From JBBDQZ01 sp040905705 (lineage in GTDB: Bacteria > Bacteroidota > Rhodothermia > Balneolales > Natronogracilivirgulaceae), in contig JBBDQZ010000051.1 in the NCBI GenBank assembly GCA_040905705.1, positions 1 through 64,000 on the forward strand: a stretch of DNA of 64,000 nucleotides, written 5' to 3'. The position numbers were made by a program, and so were the translations under genes. Shown one piece after another: positions 19,894 through 29,373 of the stretch. Each line of letters opens with the position of its first letter. Within the stretch, counting starts at the first letter, position 1. The notes below the pieces were generated by a model. It was not told the origin of the DNA. It did no database searches and worked only from the letters and a program-made list of their open reading frames with translations.

Positions 19894-20322
19894 ATGCCAA
19901 AACGAACATCCAATGCCGAGTGGAAGGGTAACTTACAGCATGGAACCGGAACTGTATCTTTGGGGAGTGGTGCCTTTGAAGGCGCTTACTCGTTTTCATC
20001 CCGTTTTGAAGAAGGTACGGGAACCAACCCGGAGGAGTTGATCGGTGCCGCACACGCAGGATGCTTCTCCATGGCACTTTCCGGTGATCTTGGAAAAAGC
20101 GGGTTCCAGCCGCAAAGCGTCAAAACTGAAGCCATTGTTCATCTGACAAAAGACGATGCGGGTTTCACGATTACCCAAATCGACCTTGTTTGTGACGCCC
20201 AGGTTCCCGATATCGATGAGTCGCAATTTACTGAAATTGCGAATGGAGCTAAAAAAAACTGTCCGGTATCCCGTCTGCTTACCGGTACCTCCATAAATCT
20301 TACAGCACGACTAAAAAAATGA
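19894..20322 (+). CDS. OsmC-family peroxiredoxin
   Basis: A 142-residue OsmC/Ohr-fold protein that reduces organic hydroperoxides with a pair of cysteines. The peroxidatic Cys lies in AAHAGCFSMALS (about residue 55) and the resolving Cys in KKNCPVSRLLTG (about 125). The N-terminus (SNAEWKGNLQHGTG) is typical of the OsmC subgroup rather than Ohr. A purine-rich AAAGGAG lies eight bases before the ATG, a clear ribosome binding site. It is cytoplasmic and monocistronic. Confidence 0.93.
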   Translation: MPKRTSNAEWKGNLQHGTGTVSLGSGAFEGAYSFSSRFEEGTGTNPEELIGAAHAGCFSMALSGDLGKSGFQPQSVKTEAIVHLTKDDAGFTITQIDLVCDAQVPDIDESQFTEIANGAKKNCPVSRLLTGTSINLTARLKK

Positions 20323-20375
20323 TCCGGGTTATCTGATTTTGATGAGGTGACATATGTAAATTTTCAGCTTTAACC

Positions 20376-21464
20376 ATGCCGCAACGCATCAATCTGTCCT
20401 CTTTAAACAAGCAACAATTGTCCGGGTTTTGTAATGATCTGAACCTGCAAAGGTACCGGTCTGATCAAATTTTTCAGTGGATCTATGCCAGAAATGCCGG
20501 ATCGTTTGAAGAGATGAGCAACCTGCCAAAATCATTGCGAAAACTGTTATCAGGGAAGGCAAAATTGCTTGGTTCGGTGCTGTCAAGTGAAAACCGATCA
20601 AAAGACGGTACAATCAAATGCCTGTTCCGATTAAACGATAACAAACTGGTTGAGGCGGTCTTGATTCCTGAATTTTTTGATGACGGTGTGGCTGACCGGC
20701 TGACTGTATGTGTGTCCTCACAAGTTGGATGTGTCTTCGGATGCAGTTTTTGCGCTACCGGTAAAATGGGACTGTTCCGGAATCTGACGGTAGGTGAAAT
20801 AGTCGGGCAGGTACTGTCCATGAATCTCATCGCGGAGCAAACATATGGAAAAAGAATCACCAATATTGTTTATATGGGGATGGGTGAGCCGTTTCACAAT
20901 TATTTTCCGGTTGTCGATTCCGCAGGTATTTTGTGTGACCCGCTAAGCCTGAACCTTTCTCCGAAACGAATCACGATCTCTACTGTCGGACTCACAAAAC
21001 AGCTTCACCGCTATGCCGACGAAAAACAGCCTTACCCGCTGGCCATCTCGCTTCATGCGGCGGATGACGACAAGCGCAACCGAATCATGCCGATCAACAA
21101 AAGTATGGATCTGTCTGCGTTGAAAATAGCAATCGAACACTATTACCGGAAGCTTCATCAACAAATCACCTACGAATACCTGCTTTTCGATCGGTTCAAT
21201 GACAATCCGGAAGATGCGCGAAATCTGGCAAAAATCACTCATTGGGTCCCTTCAAAGGTGAATATCATCATGTACAATGATGTAGAAGGGGTAACACTGC
21301 ACAGAGCAAAAGAAGATCGTCTGAACCGGTTTATGGTTGAACTGAGGCGGCTTGAAGTGCGTGCAACTGTACGCCGCAGCCGGGGGAACGATATTGATGC
21401 CGGTTGTGGACAGCTTGCAATCAGAAATCAGCACGAAGCAGGGAAAACAATCGCAAAAACATAA
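20376..21464 (+). CDS. rlmN: 23S rRNA (adenine2503-C2)-methyltransferase
   Basis: A radical-SAM enzyme that methylates C2 of A2503 in 23S rRNA and of A37 in some tRNAs. The iron-sulfur cluster ligands Cys119, Cys123 and Cys126 are in GCVFGCSFCATGKMG. The glycine motif YMGMGEP follows. The catalytic Cys344 that carries the methyl intermediate is in AGCGQLA near the C-terminus, which separates RlmN from radical-SAM enzymes without this step. Length (362) is normal. It is convergent with the cupin gene, six bases apart. Confidence 0.96.
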   Translation: MPQRINLSSLNKQQLSGFCNDLNLQRYRSDQIFQWIYARNAGSFEEMSNLPKSLRKLLSGKAKLLGSVLSSENRSKDGTIKCLFRLNDNKLVEAVLIPEFFDDGVADRLTVCVSSQVGCVFGCSFCATGKMGLFRNLTVGEIVGQVLSMNLIAEQTYGKRITNIVYMGMGEPFHNYFPVVDSAGILCDPLSLNLSPKRITISTVGLTKQLHRYADEKQPYPLAISLHAADDDKRNRIMPINKSMDLSALKIAIEHYYRKLHQQITYEYLLFDRFNDNPEDARNLAKITHWVPSKVNIIMYNDVEGVTLHRAKEDRLNRFMVELRRLEVRATVRRSRGNDIDAGCGQLAIRNQHEAGKTIAKT

Positions 21465-21470
21465 GATTTC

Positions 21471-21818
21471 TTACAATTCAACAAAAAGCGAACGCCGGGG
21501 TTGATTCAGCACATTCCGGGTCTTGTGCCCTTTGCCCCTCGTGTCTTCCACCAACAATACATCTCCTCCCCGGAATCTGCGTATCTCCTTCAAACTGGTG
21601 GTAATCTCAATTTCCCCATCCAGTAAAATGATAAACTGCCGTGCCGGTGCATGATGAAAATCCCAGTCGTAATCAGCGCTGTTTTCCCGGAACTGTAAAC
21701 GGTTTACCGAAAAATGATCCGAAAGATAGCCTGCCATTCCTTGATCGTGAAGCGGAACTTCCACATCCTCAAAATGAGTATCACCGTTTTTGTCCGCATA
21801 AAGACGGGTGTAGTACAT
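21471..21818 (-). CDS. small cupin-fold protein
   Basis: A 115-residue single-domain beta-barrel protein. DFHHAPARQFIILLDGEIEI is a weak version of cupin motif 1, and RFRGGDVLLVEDTRGKGHKT of motif 2. Histidines in both suggest a metal site. Enzymatic role unknown. No signal peptide. It converges on rlmN and sits just downstream of lepB on the same strand, separated by 136 bp. Confidence 0.75.
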   Translation of the reverse strand: MYYTRLYADKNGDTHFEDVEVPLHDQGMAGYLSDHFSVNRLQFRENSADYDWDFHHAPARQFIILLDGEIEITTSLKEIRRFRGGDVLLVEDTRGKGHKTRNVLNQPRRSLFVEL

Positions 21819-21954
21819 GGGTTCGGTTTTTTGATTTTTTTTACAGTGAACCAGGACAGTCGTCAGGATTTCACTATCCGGGTTTAATGAGCATAAGGAT
21901 ATAACGCATTTGACTTCCGGAACACATCAACAGTCATCATCCGACACAAAACCG

Positions 21955-23061
21955 TCAATTAATCCGGTTCATTAAACGGCGAAGACGAGGTAAAAAACGC
22001 TCGCTGTTCCAAGAAAAATAGATAATCCATGCCCGGCCTACAACATGATCGTCAGGAACAAATCCCCAGAACCGGCTGTCTTCACTGTTGTCCCGGCTAT
22101 CACCCATCATAAAATAGTAATCTTGCTGAATAGTGTACTCATTGGTAGTATCCCCGTTTATCACAAATTGATCTCCCGCCCGAGAAAACTGATTCCGCTC
22201 GTAGCGGGTTACGATATCTTGATACAAATGCCAGTTCTCATCGGAAAGTGTAACGGTTTGGCCTTCAAACGGAATGACCAAATCAGACATGTGGTGATAA
22301 TTACTGCGAAAACCTTGTGAAAAAGTGAAAGGCTGTCGTGAATAGTTGTTGAATGATACAGGAAGCACCAGTGGTTCAACCCGTTCGACTTCCGGCCACC
22401 CGGATATCTCACTGGCGACTTCAAGAGTCATATTGATACGATATGTATTACCCGATGCAGACAACATTTCTCCACCTGCAGCACGCACCTTACTCTGGCT
22501 AAGCCGCAGCCGGTCACGCACTTGAATTTCGTAGTGCTGTTCGTAAGTTTCCTTAGGTACTTCCGGTTCCCCGTTGATATAAACGATTTTATTGCGGATA
22601 CCGACGGTGTCGCCGGCAATGCCTACCGCACGTTTGATATAATTGGTTTTCTGGGAAATCACCCCCTCATCAACGGGATAATTAAAAACCAGGATATCAT
22701 CTCTTCTGACATTCATAAATCCCGGTACACGAAACCACGGCAACTCCACACCACGCAGATGAAGTCCTGTAAAAGGAATACCGAGAGACATCGGGCTTCT
22801 TGCCCCGTAGTGCAATTTGGAAACCAGAAGGAAATCGCCAGTCAATAAAGTGGCTTCCATTGAGGGAGTCGGAATTCTGAACGCCTCCAAAAACAGTGCA
22901 CGAATGACCAGTGCAGCAACCGCGGCAAAAAGAAGTGCATCCAGCCATTCACGTGCCCATGATTTCGCGTATTTTGTTTCTTGATTTGTTTTACTTTCCA
23001 AGGCACGCCGTTGACGCCGTTCATGCCTCTTGTTATGATGTTCTTTATTTTTCTCAGTCAA
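21955..23061 (-). CDS. lepB: signal peptidase I
   Basis: Cleaves signal peptides from exported proteins on the outer face of the inner membrane. After a very basic N-terminus there is one membrane helix (DALLFAAVAALVIRALF), the catalytic Ser in PTPSMEATL, the catalytic Lys in TNYIKRAVGIAGD, and box E GDSRDNSEDSRFWG. An insertion of about 100 residues separates the two catalytic boxes, as in other Bacteroidota-like LepB proteins. There is no ATG. TTG at 23061 gives a start just before the basic region (LTEKNKEHH); TTG at 23100 would add 13 residues. The first is preferred. Confidence 0.93.
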   Translation of the reverse strand: MTEKNKEHHNKRHERRQRRALESKTNQETKYAKSWAREWLDALLFAAVAALVIRALFLEAFRIPTPSMEATLLTGDFLLVSKLHYGARSPMSLGIPFTGLHLRGVELPWFRVPGFMNVRRDDILVFNYPVDEGVISQKTNYIKRAVGIAGDTVGIRNKIVYINGEPEVPKETYEQHYEIQVRDRLRLSQSKVRAAGGEMLSASGNTYRINMTLEVASEISGWPEVERVEPLVLPVSFNNYSRQPFTFSQGFRSNYHHMSDLVIPFEGQTVTLSDENWHLYQDIVTRYERNQFSRAGDQFVINGDTTNEYTIQQDYYFMMGDSRDNSEDSRFWGFVPDDHVVGRAWIIYFSWNSERFLPRLRRLMNRIN

Positions 23062-23219
23062 GACAGTGACTATTAAAAGTTTGATTTGTTTGTATTTCAA
23101 ATATGTTGATAGCCGTAATTATCACTACCAGATACCACATACGTGCGGCGAACGACCCACCGTCATATTTTGAATACAACCGAGCTTTATAGCCCTGTTG
23201 CGAAGTGCTGGCTTCCGTA

Positions 23220-23849
23220 TCATTTCAGAGTTCCCGGCCGATTTACTTTTTCGTTCTGGAAATTACCATTTTGATAACTAACCAGGTACCACTGTTGATC
23301 ATTCATTTCATAATAGTGATCTTCGAACTCTCCCAGTTCATTGACCTCCATCAATTTTCTTGATAGTGTACGCTTGATCTCCGGCATAAGATCCACATAA
23401 CGGCTGGCCCCGGCAAACACGAGGCCTCTTCCAAACGGACCGTCAATATCAAGTATAATCAGCGGTACTTCGTCATCGATAACGAACCAGTACTCAAACT
23501 GAATATAAAAACCGGGCCGAAAATTATCTTTCTCAATTAAATGCTTTAATTTTTGGGACGGATTACCGTACACCTTCTGCAGTCTTGCCCGCAATTCTGC
23601 CGTTGGAATACGATCAATTACCATACTTTCCTGAAACCCGGCTCCTGTCCACCGAATATTTCTGAATTGCCGTTCAAACGCCTGGAGATCGGAATGGTTG
23701 ATTTTAACAATTTCCGGCTCTTCCAGCAGATTACGAGGTTGCCCGGAGACAACTTCAACCATACCCGGAAGCATGGAAAGCACCCCCGAGGCGAATATTA
23801 ACTTCAGATAATAACAAGATCGCAATATCGATGATATCTGTCGTCTCAC
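23220..23849 (-). CDS. hypothetical secreted protein
   Basis: A 209-residue protein not recognised. A hydrophobic stretch near the N-terminus (LIFASGVLSMLPGMVEVVSG) looks like a signal peptide, after a basic start (MRRQISSILRS). The start is GTG at 23849. The remainder is mixed alpha/beta with aromatic segments such as FRPGFYIQFEYWFVIDDE and HYYEMNDQQWYLVSY. It lies between lepB and lepA on the same strand (62 bp after the lepA upstream stop side), so it may share their transcript. It is probably periplasmic. Confidence 0.65.
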   Translation of the reverse strand: MRRQISSILRSCYYLKLIFASGVLSMLPGMVEVVSGQPRNLLEEPEIVKINHSDLQAFERQFRNIRWTGAGFQESMVIDRIPTAELRARLQKVYGNPSQKLKHLIEKDNFRPGFYIQFEYWFVIDDEVPLIILDIDGPFGRGLVFAGASRYVDLMPEIKRTLSRKLMEVNELGEFEDHYYEMNDQQWYLVSYQNGNFQNEKVNRPGTLK

Positions 23850-23911
23850 TGCTTTTTATTTATAGATGGTGAATAAAAATGCATTTTAAGAGTGTTAACG
23901 TTATGCAATTA

Positions 23912-25708
23912 TCAATCGTTATCCATAGAAAGTACCGCCAGAAACGCCTCTTGTGGAATTTCAACTGTTCCTACCTGTTTCATTCGTTTTTTTCCTTCTT
24001 TTTGTTTTTCCAGCAACTTCCGTTTTCGGGTGATATCACCTCCGTAACATTTTGCAGTCACATCCTTGCGCAACGCACGTATAGTATCACGTGAAATAAC
24101 CTTTGATCCGATCGCCGCCTGAATGATTACTTCATACATCTGCCTTGGTATCAGTTGTTTCAGCTTTCCACAAAGCCGCTTGCCCCATTCATATGCTTTG
24201 TCACGATGCACAATACAGGAAAGGGCATCCACCGAATCACCGTTCAACAGAATATCGAGTTTTACCAGATGGCCCGGCCGGCCATCGATGATGTCATAGT
24301 CGAGTGAGGCATAACCCCGGGTCTGGCTTTTAAGTTTATCATAAAAATCGAATACGATTTCGGCCAGGGGAAGCTCGTAGGTGATATCAACACGCTTGGC
24401 ATCCAGGTAGGTGGTATTTACATAAACTCCACGACGATCCTGACATAGTTTCATTACCGGGCCAATGTATTCGGCAGGGGTAATAATCTGAGCCTTGATA
24501 TACGGTTCACGCACCTCACTGATCTTTCCCGGTGCCGGCATTTCACTGGGGTTATCAACAGTAATTTCAGTGCCGTCGATGGTCTTTACCACATACTCCA
24601 CATTGGGAACCGTTGTGATGATATCCATATCAAACTCCCGGTCAAGCCGTTCCTGAATAATTTCCATATGAAGCATTCCGAGAAATCCGGCACGAAAACC
24701 GAATCCAAGTGCTGTAGAAGTCTCAGGAACATACTGGAGTGATGCATCATTGAGTTGGAGTTTGTTCAATGCAGACCGCAAACTTTCAAAATCTTCACTG
24801 TTGGTGGGATAGATGCCACTAAACACTTTGGGCTTGACCTCTTTGTATCCCGGAATGGGCTCTGAAGCCATATTCGCGTGTGTCGTGACCGTATCCCCGA
24901 CTTTGGTATCTTCAAGCGATTTAACATTGCCGATAATATAACCAACTTCACCGGCGGTAAGAGCATCTGTCGGGGTGGGCTTCATACGCAAATATCCAAT
25001 CTCATCAGCCTCATAGTCTTTTTTTGTAGCCATGAATCGAATTTTTTCCCCTTTCCTGAGCGTTCCGTCCATGATTCGAATATAGACGACCGAACCGCGA
25101 TAGACGTTAAACACCGAATCAAAAATTAATGCTTTTAACGGTTTATCAGGATTCCCTGTTGGTGGAGGAATGCGCAGCACAATCTCTTCAAGAAGCCTGT
25201 CCACTCCCTGGCCGGTCTTGCCGGATACCGGAATGATTTCCTCTTCTGTACATCCGATTAAATCGATGATCTGCTTTGACATACCCTCCAGATCAGCTCC
25301 GGGAAGATCAATTTTGTTGATCACGGGAATAATCTCCAGATTCTGATCAATCGCCTGATAGAGATTGGAGATAGTCTGTGCTTCCACTCCTTGTGTTGCA
25401 TCCACAATGAGAAGCGCGCCTTCACAAGCCTTGAGTGCCCGGGATACTTCATAGGCAAAATCGACGTGGCCCGGAGTATCGATCAGATTGAAAAAGTAAT
25501 GCTCGCCGTCACTGGCCTTGTAATCCATTTTTATGGCATGACTCTTGATGGTAATGCCTCGCTCCCGCTCCAGATCCATATCATCCAAAACCTGCTCCTT
25601 AATCTCCCGCTCTGTAATGGCACCGGTTCGCTCAAGAAATCGGTCGGCAAGTGTAGACTTCCCATGGTCAATATGTGCGATAATGCAAAAATTCCGAATA
25701 TTCTTCAT
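23912..25708 (-). CDS. lepA: elongation factor 4
   Basis: A ribosomal GTPase that acts on stalled or misassembled translating ribosomes. 598 residues from the ATG at 25708, the exact length of standard LepA. G1 is AHIDHGKSTL, G2 RERGITIKS, G3 DTPGHVDF and G4 NKIDLP. EF-G-like domains II, III and V follow, and the LepA-specific C-terminal domain ends with KLLEKQKEGKKRMKQVG. An upstream in-frame extension of 28 codons carries no conserved residues and is rejected. It is divergent from hisG across 191 bp. Confidence 0.97.
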   Translation of the reverse strand: MKNIRNFCIIAHIDHGKSTLADRFLERTGAITEREIKEQVLDDMDLERERGITIKSHAIKMDYKASDGEHYFFNLIDTPGHVDFAYEVSRALKACEGALLIVDATQGVEAQTISNLYQAIDQNLEIIPVINKIDLPGADLEGMSKQIIDLIGCTEEEIIPVSGKTGQGVDRLLEEIVLRIPPPTGNPDKPLKALIFDSVFNVYRGSVVYIRIMDGTLRKGEKIRFMATKKDYEADEIGYLRMKPTPTDALTAGEVGYIIGNVKSLEDTKVGDTVTTHANMASEPIPGYKEVKPKVFSGIYPTNSEDFESLRSALNKLQLNDASLQYVPETSTALGFGFRAGFLGMLHMEIIQERLDREFDMDIITTVPNVEYVVKTIDGTEITVDNPSEMPAPGKISEVREPYIKAQIITPAEYIGPVMKLCQDRRGVYVNTTYLDAKRVDITYELPLAEIVFDFYDKLKSQTRGYASLDYDIIDGRPGHLVKLDILLNGDSVDALSCIVHRDKAYEWGKRLCGKLKQLIPRQMYEVIIQAAIGSKVISRDTIRALRKDVTAKCYGGDITRKRKLLEKQKEGKKRMKQVGTVEIPQEAFLAVLSMDND

Positions 25709-25744
25709 CAATGATATGCTAACTCGATTCCGGTGGCAAACTTT

Positions 25745-25752
25745 CAAAAATA
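25745..25752 (-). promoter_or_regulatory. TAnnTTTG promoter-like box upstream of lepA
   Basis: On the minus strand this reads TATTTTTG, an exact TAnnTTTG match, about 37 bases before the lepA ATG. It also supports the ATG at 25708 over the longer reading frame. Confidence 0.35.
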
Positions 25753-25899
25753 AGAAAAATACAGGCAAATCGTAAGCTCTCTTCAGATACAAAACGATAA
25801 ATCAGATAAAAACATATATAATTGACGTTCCATCTTTTTATCTTATGCATTAATCTTGAAATCCAAAATTGATATTTAAAATCCCAAATTAAAATTCAG

Positions 25900-26769
25900 G
25901 TGCAAAACGAATCAGCTTTACGCATTGCTATACAGAAAGGCGGACGTCTTTCCGAGAAAACGCTGTTGCTTCTTGAAAATATCGGGCTGGAGTTTGACAG
26001 CTACAAAAACCGCATCCTGGTGCCTTGCAGAAATTTTGATGTGGAACTACTTTTGATTCGTGACGATGACATCCCGGAATACGTACAGGACGGGATCTGT
26101 GAACTCGGGTTTGTCGGACATAACGTTACGGCCGAATGCAAAGCTGACGTAACACGTCTTCGCAAACTCGGCTTTGGTAAATGCCGGCTGTCGGTGGCCG
26201 TACCAAAGAGCAGTAATATAAAAACACTAAAAGAGCTGGACGGTTGCCGGATCGCTACCAGCTACCCGGTACTCACCCGCGATCATTTCAATCAACTGGG
26301 ACTACAGATTGATACAATAGAAATCTCGGGAGCCGTGGAAATAGCACCGACCCTTAATGTGGCCGATGCCATTACCGATCTGGTCTCTACCGGTGGCACG
26401 CTAAAAACCAACGGGCTGGTGGAAATCGAAACCATCCTCGAAAGCGAAGCTGAACTGATTCGGACCAACCGGACGATCCCTGACTACAAAAATGATTTAA
26501 TCCAAAAATTCCTGATGCGGATCGGTGCACGGCAATTGGCTGAAAAAAGCCGCTATATCATGATGAATGCTCCGTCATCCTCGACTGAAAAGATTTGCGG
26601 AATTATCCCATCACTGAAAAGTCCGACTGTACTTCCACTTGCAAAAAAAGAACTGGTTTCTATCCATTCGGTAATACCGGTGGATCGATTTTGGGAAGTG
26701 ATGGAGGAACTGAAAGACGCCGGCGCAACAGGAATTGTTATATTGCCGATCGAAAATATGATTGTTTGA
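25900..26769 (+). CDS. hisG: ATP phosphoribosyltransferase, long form
   Basis: First and feedback-controlled step of histidine synthesis: ATP plus PRPP gives PR-ATP. 289 residues, the length of the hexameric long form, which carries a C-terminal ACT-like regulatory domain (about 215-289) and needs no HisZ. N-terminal RIAIQKGGRLSEKTL, and the PRPP-binding segment VADAITDLVSTGGTLK. Translation starts at GTG 25900 (VQNESALRIA). It opens the hisG-D-C-B-H cluster. Confidence 0.96.
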   Translation: MQNESALRIAIQKGGRLSEKTLLLLENIGLEFDSYKNRILVPCRNFDVELLLIRDDDIPEYVQDGICELGFVGHNVTAECKADVTRLRKLGFGKCRLSVAVPKSSNIKTLKELDGCRIATSYPVLTRDHFNQLGLQIDTIEISGAVEIAPTLNVADAITDLVSTGGTLKTNGLVEIETILESEAELIRTNRTIPDYKNDLIQKFLMRIGARQLAEKSRYIMMNAPSSSTEKICGIIPSLKSPTVLPLAKKELVSIHSVIPVDRFWEVMEELKDAGATGIVILPIENMIV

Positions 26770-26898
26770 CCTGGATATAGTGACCTTTTATGACTGACCC
26801 GCGTCAACCGACTTCTATTTACCGATCCGCAGCAACAAAGCTGTTGCACATAGCCAAATTATTAACAATCAACAGGTACCTATCAGAAAACACAGGTC

Positions 26899-28212
26899 AT
26901 GATAAACAGCTGGGATTTTGAATCGCTTGACGAAACACAGCTTGACAAACTGTGTGCACGTCCAAGAATAAAACGCGATGACATCACACGGACCGTGCAA
27001 ACCATACTGGACAACGTCCGCAAACATGGCGATGAAGCGGTACTTGAATTAACTGAAAAATTCGATGGAGTGCGGCCAAATCCTCTGCTCTGGCCGGTCC
27101 GAAAGCCGGAGGAGATTCCGGTAAAACCGGAAGTGCAGGCAGCCTATAAACAGTCATTTGAAAATATATTTCTCTTTCACAAAGCACAGATACCTCAGAA
27201 TATTGAAGTACAAACGATGCCGGGGATTATTTGCCGGCGGGAATCCCGCCCTATTGAACGGATTGGGCTTTACATCCCTGGTGGCTCGGCCCCCATGCCT
27301 TCAACAGCACTCATGCTCGGAGTGCCTGCGTTACTGGCCGGTTGCCCCTACAAAATTCTGGCAACCCCACCGGATAAATCCGGTAAACCTCTTCCGGAAA
27401 TTGAGCTGGCCGCTTCACTGACCGGGATTTCTCATATTTATCTTGCCGGTGGTGCCCAGGCTATTGCAGCTATGGCATGGGGAACCGCTTCTATCCGTAA
27501 AGTGGATAAAGTTTTCGGTCCCGGCAATCAGTTTGTGACTGCTGCCAAAATGTTGCTTCAAAACAGCGACGCGATCATCGGAATAGACCTGCCGGCAGGA
27601 CCATCCGAAGTGATGGTTGTTGCAGATTCCGGTGCCGATCCCGAATTCATTGCCTCCGACCTTTTGTCTCAAGCCGAGCATGGAGCGGACAGCCAGGTAG
27701 TGCTTGTTGCAATAGGAAATATGGATCTGGAGGAAGTAAACAAATCGATCAAACAACAACTGACTTCCCTTCCCAGAGCGGATATTGCAAATAAAGCTCT
27801 CGAGCATAGTTATGTGGTCAGAACCAGAAACAGGAAGCAGGCAGTCGAGATGATCAACCGGTATGCCCCCGAACATCTTATTTTACAGCTGAAAAACGCT
27901 GAGGAAATCACCCCGGCTATTCAACATGCAGGATCGGTGTTTCTCGGCCCCTGGACTCCGGAAAGTGCAGGTGACTACGCTTCCGGAACCAATCACACGC
28001 TCCCCACGTACGGATATGCTCGTATGTACAGTGGGGTTTCCGTTGACAGCTTTCTCAAATTTATTACCTTTCAGCAACTTGACCGAAACGGCCTGGAGAC
28101 CATCTCTCCTACCGTAATCAAAATGGCGGAAGTAGAGGGGCTCCATGCACACGTTCGGGCGATCACTGCACGACTCAAGCATTCGCGTTCAAATAACCCC
28201 ACTAAATTTTGA
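26899..28212 (+). CDS. hisD: histidinol dehydrogenase
   Basis: Oxidises L-histidinol to L-histidine in two NAD-dependent steps, using zinc. 437 residues, normal length. Recognisable segments are RIGLYIPGGSAPMPST, LAGGAQAIAAMAWG, VFGPGNQFVTAAK, IDLPAGPSEVMV, DLLSQAEHGADSQ and RYAPEHLILQ, which include the zinc ligands and catalytic His/Glu of the family. It follows hisG after 129 bp and precedes hisC by 55 bp. Confidence 0.97.
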   Translation: MINSWDFESLDETQLDKLCARPRIKRDDITRTVQTILDNVRKHGDEAVLELTEKFDGVRPNPLLWPVRKPEEIPVKPEVQAAYKQSFENIFLFHKAQIPQNIEVQTMPGIICRRESRPIERIGLYIPGGSAPMPSTALMLGVPALLAGCPYKILATPPDKSGKPLPEIELAASLTGISHIYLAGGAQAIAAMAWGTASIRKVDKVFGPGNQFVTAAKMLLQNSDAIIGIDLPAGPSEVMVVADSGADPEFIASDLLSQAEHGADSQVVLVAIGNMDLEEVNKSIKQQLTSLPRADIANKALEHSYVVRTRNRKQAVEMINRYAPEHLILQLKNAEEITPAIQHAGSVFLGPWTPESAGDYASGTNHTLPTYGYARMYSGVSVDSFLKFITFQQLDRNGLETISPTVIKMAEVEGLHAHVRAITARLKHSRSNNPTKF

Positions 28213-28267
28213 AAGTCATGTCATCGTGTATTAATACATGTGCATAACGTAACTATAACCTGAATTA

Positions 28268-29329
28268 ATGACTGATACCAACAACTCGTTCAATCCACAA
28301 GCCTGGGTCCGGCCTAATATTCGTTCATTGTCCCCTTATCATGCCGCCCGAGATGATTTTCATGAGGGTATTCTTCTGGATGCCAATGAAAACAGTCTGG
28401 GCCCGGCCATCCCCACTGACCTGCCGCTACATCGTTATCCGGATACACGGTTGAACAAGCTCCGCAAAAAATGGGCTGATTTCCGTGGAATTCAGACGGA
28501 TCAATTATTTGTAGGTGTCGGCAGCGACGAAGTCATTGATCTGTTGTTACGTGTATTCTGTGAACCGGGGCGTGACGAAATACTTATTACCCCGCCCACC
28601 TATGGAATGTACAAAGTAGCAGCTCGCATTAATAATGTAGGAGTATCTGAGGCGGAACTTACAAAGGACTTTCAACTCGAAGCACAATCAGTACTTGCCC
28701 GGGTAACACACCGCACAAAATTGATCATGCTCTGCTCTCCAAATAATCCGACCGCCAATGTTCTCTCCCAAATTGAGATTGAGCGTATTCTGCATGGATT
28801 CAAGCGGTTGGTTGTTGTCGATGAAGCGTATATTGATTTCTGCAATTCCCAAAGCCTGTGCCGACTGCTCGTAAAGTACCCTAACCTCGTTATATTACAA
28901 ACGCTCTCAAAATCGTTCGGTCTGGCAGCCATTCGAATGGGTGCAGCCCTGGCACACCCATCCATCATTGAATGGATGATGAAAATCAAAGCTCCCTACA
29001 ATATCAATCAACTGACTGCCGATGCTGCTATGCAGGCCTTTGAGCATATCGGCAAGATGCGCGAAAATGTCAAAATGATACTTACTGAACGAGTCCGGCT
29101 GGAAAAAGTACTTTCAGAGCACCCGGATGTGGAAACTGTCTTCCCGTCCGACGCCAATTTTATCCTGGTTCGAATGAATCGTGCCAGGGAGTGGTATTCT
29201 TATCTCGCATCTCGTGGAATCATCGTCCGATACCGGGGAGACCAGCTCCATTGTGAAAATACATTACGTATAACCGTAGGAACACCGGAGGAAAATAACC
29301 AGTTGCTGCAAGAACTTAAAAAAACGTAA
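28268..29329 (+). CDS. hisC: histidinol-phosphate aminotransferase
   Basis: A PLP enzyme converting imidazole-acetol phosphate and glutamate to histidinol phosphate. A 353-residue fold-type I aminotransferase. VGVGSDEVIDLL is the cofactor phosphate region, CSPNNPTAN the conserved Asn-Pro motif, VVDEAYIDF carries the PLP-ring Asp, and the Schiff-base Lys is in QTLSKSFGLAAIRMG. The N-terminal WVRPNIRSLSPYHAAR and DANENSLG are typical of HisC. It precedes hisB by 44 bp. Confidence 0.97.
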   Translation: MTDTNNSFNPQAWVRPNIRSLSPYHAARDDFHEGILLDANENSLGPAIPTDLPLHRYPDTRLNKLRKKWADFRGIQTDQLFVGVGSDEVIDLLLRVFCEPGRDEILITPPTYGMYKVAARINNVGVSEAELTKDFQLEAQSVLARVTHRTKLIMLCSPNNPTANVLSQIEIERILHGFKRLVVVDEAYIDFCNSQSLCRLLVKYPNLVILQTLSKSFGLAAIRMGAALAHPSIIEWMMKIKAPYNINQLTADAAMQAFEHIGKMRENVKMILTERVRLEKVLSEHPDVETVFPSDANFILVRMNRAREWYSYLASRGIIVRYRGDQLHCENTLRITVGTPEENNQLLQELKKT

Positions 29330-29373
29330 TGCGCCAAATTACGTCTTAATGCTGTTACTACAATCATAAAACT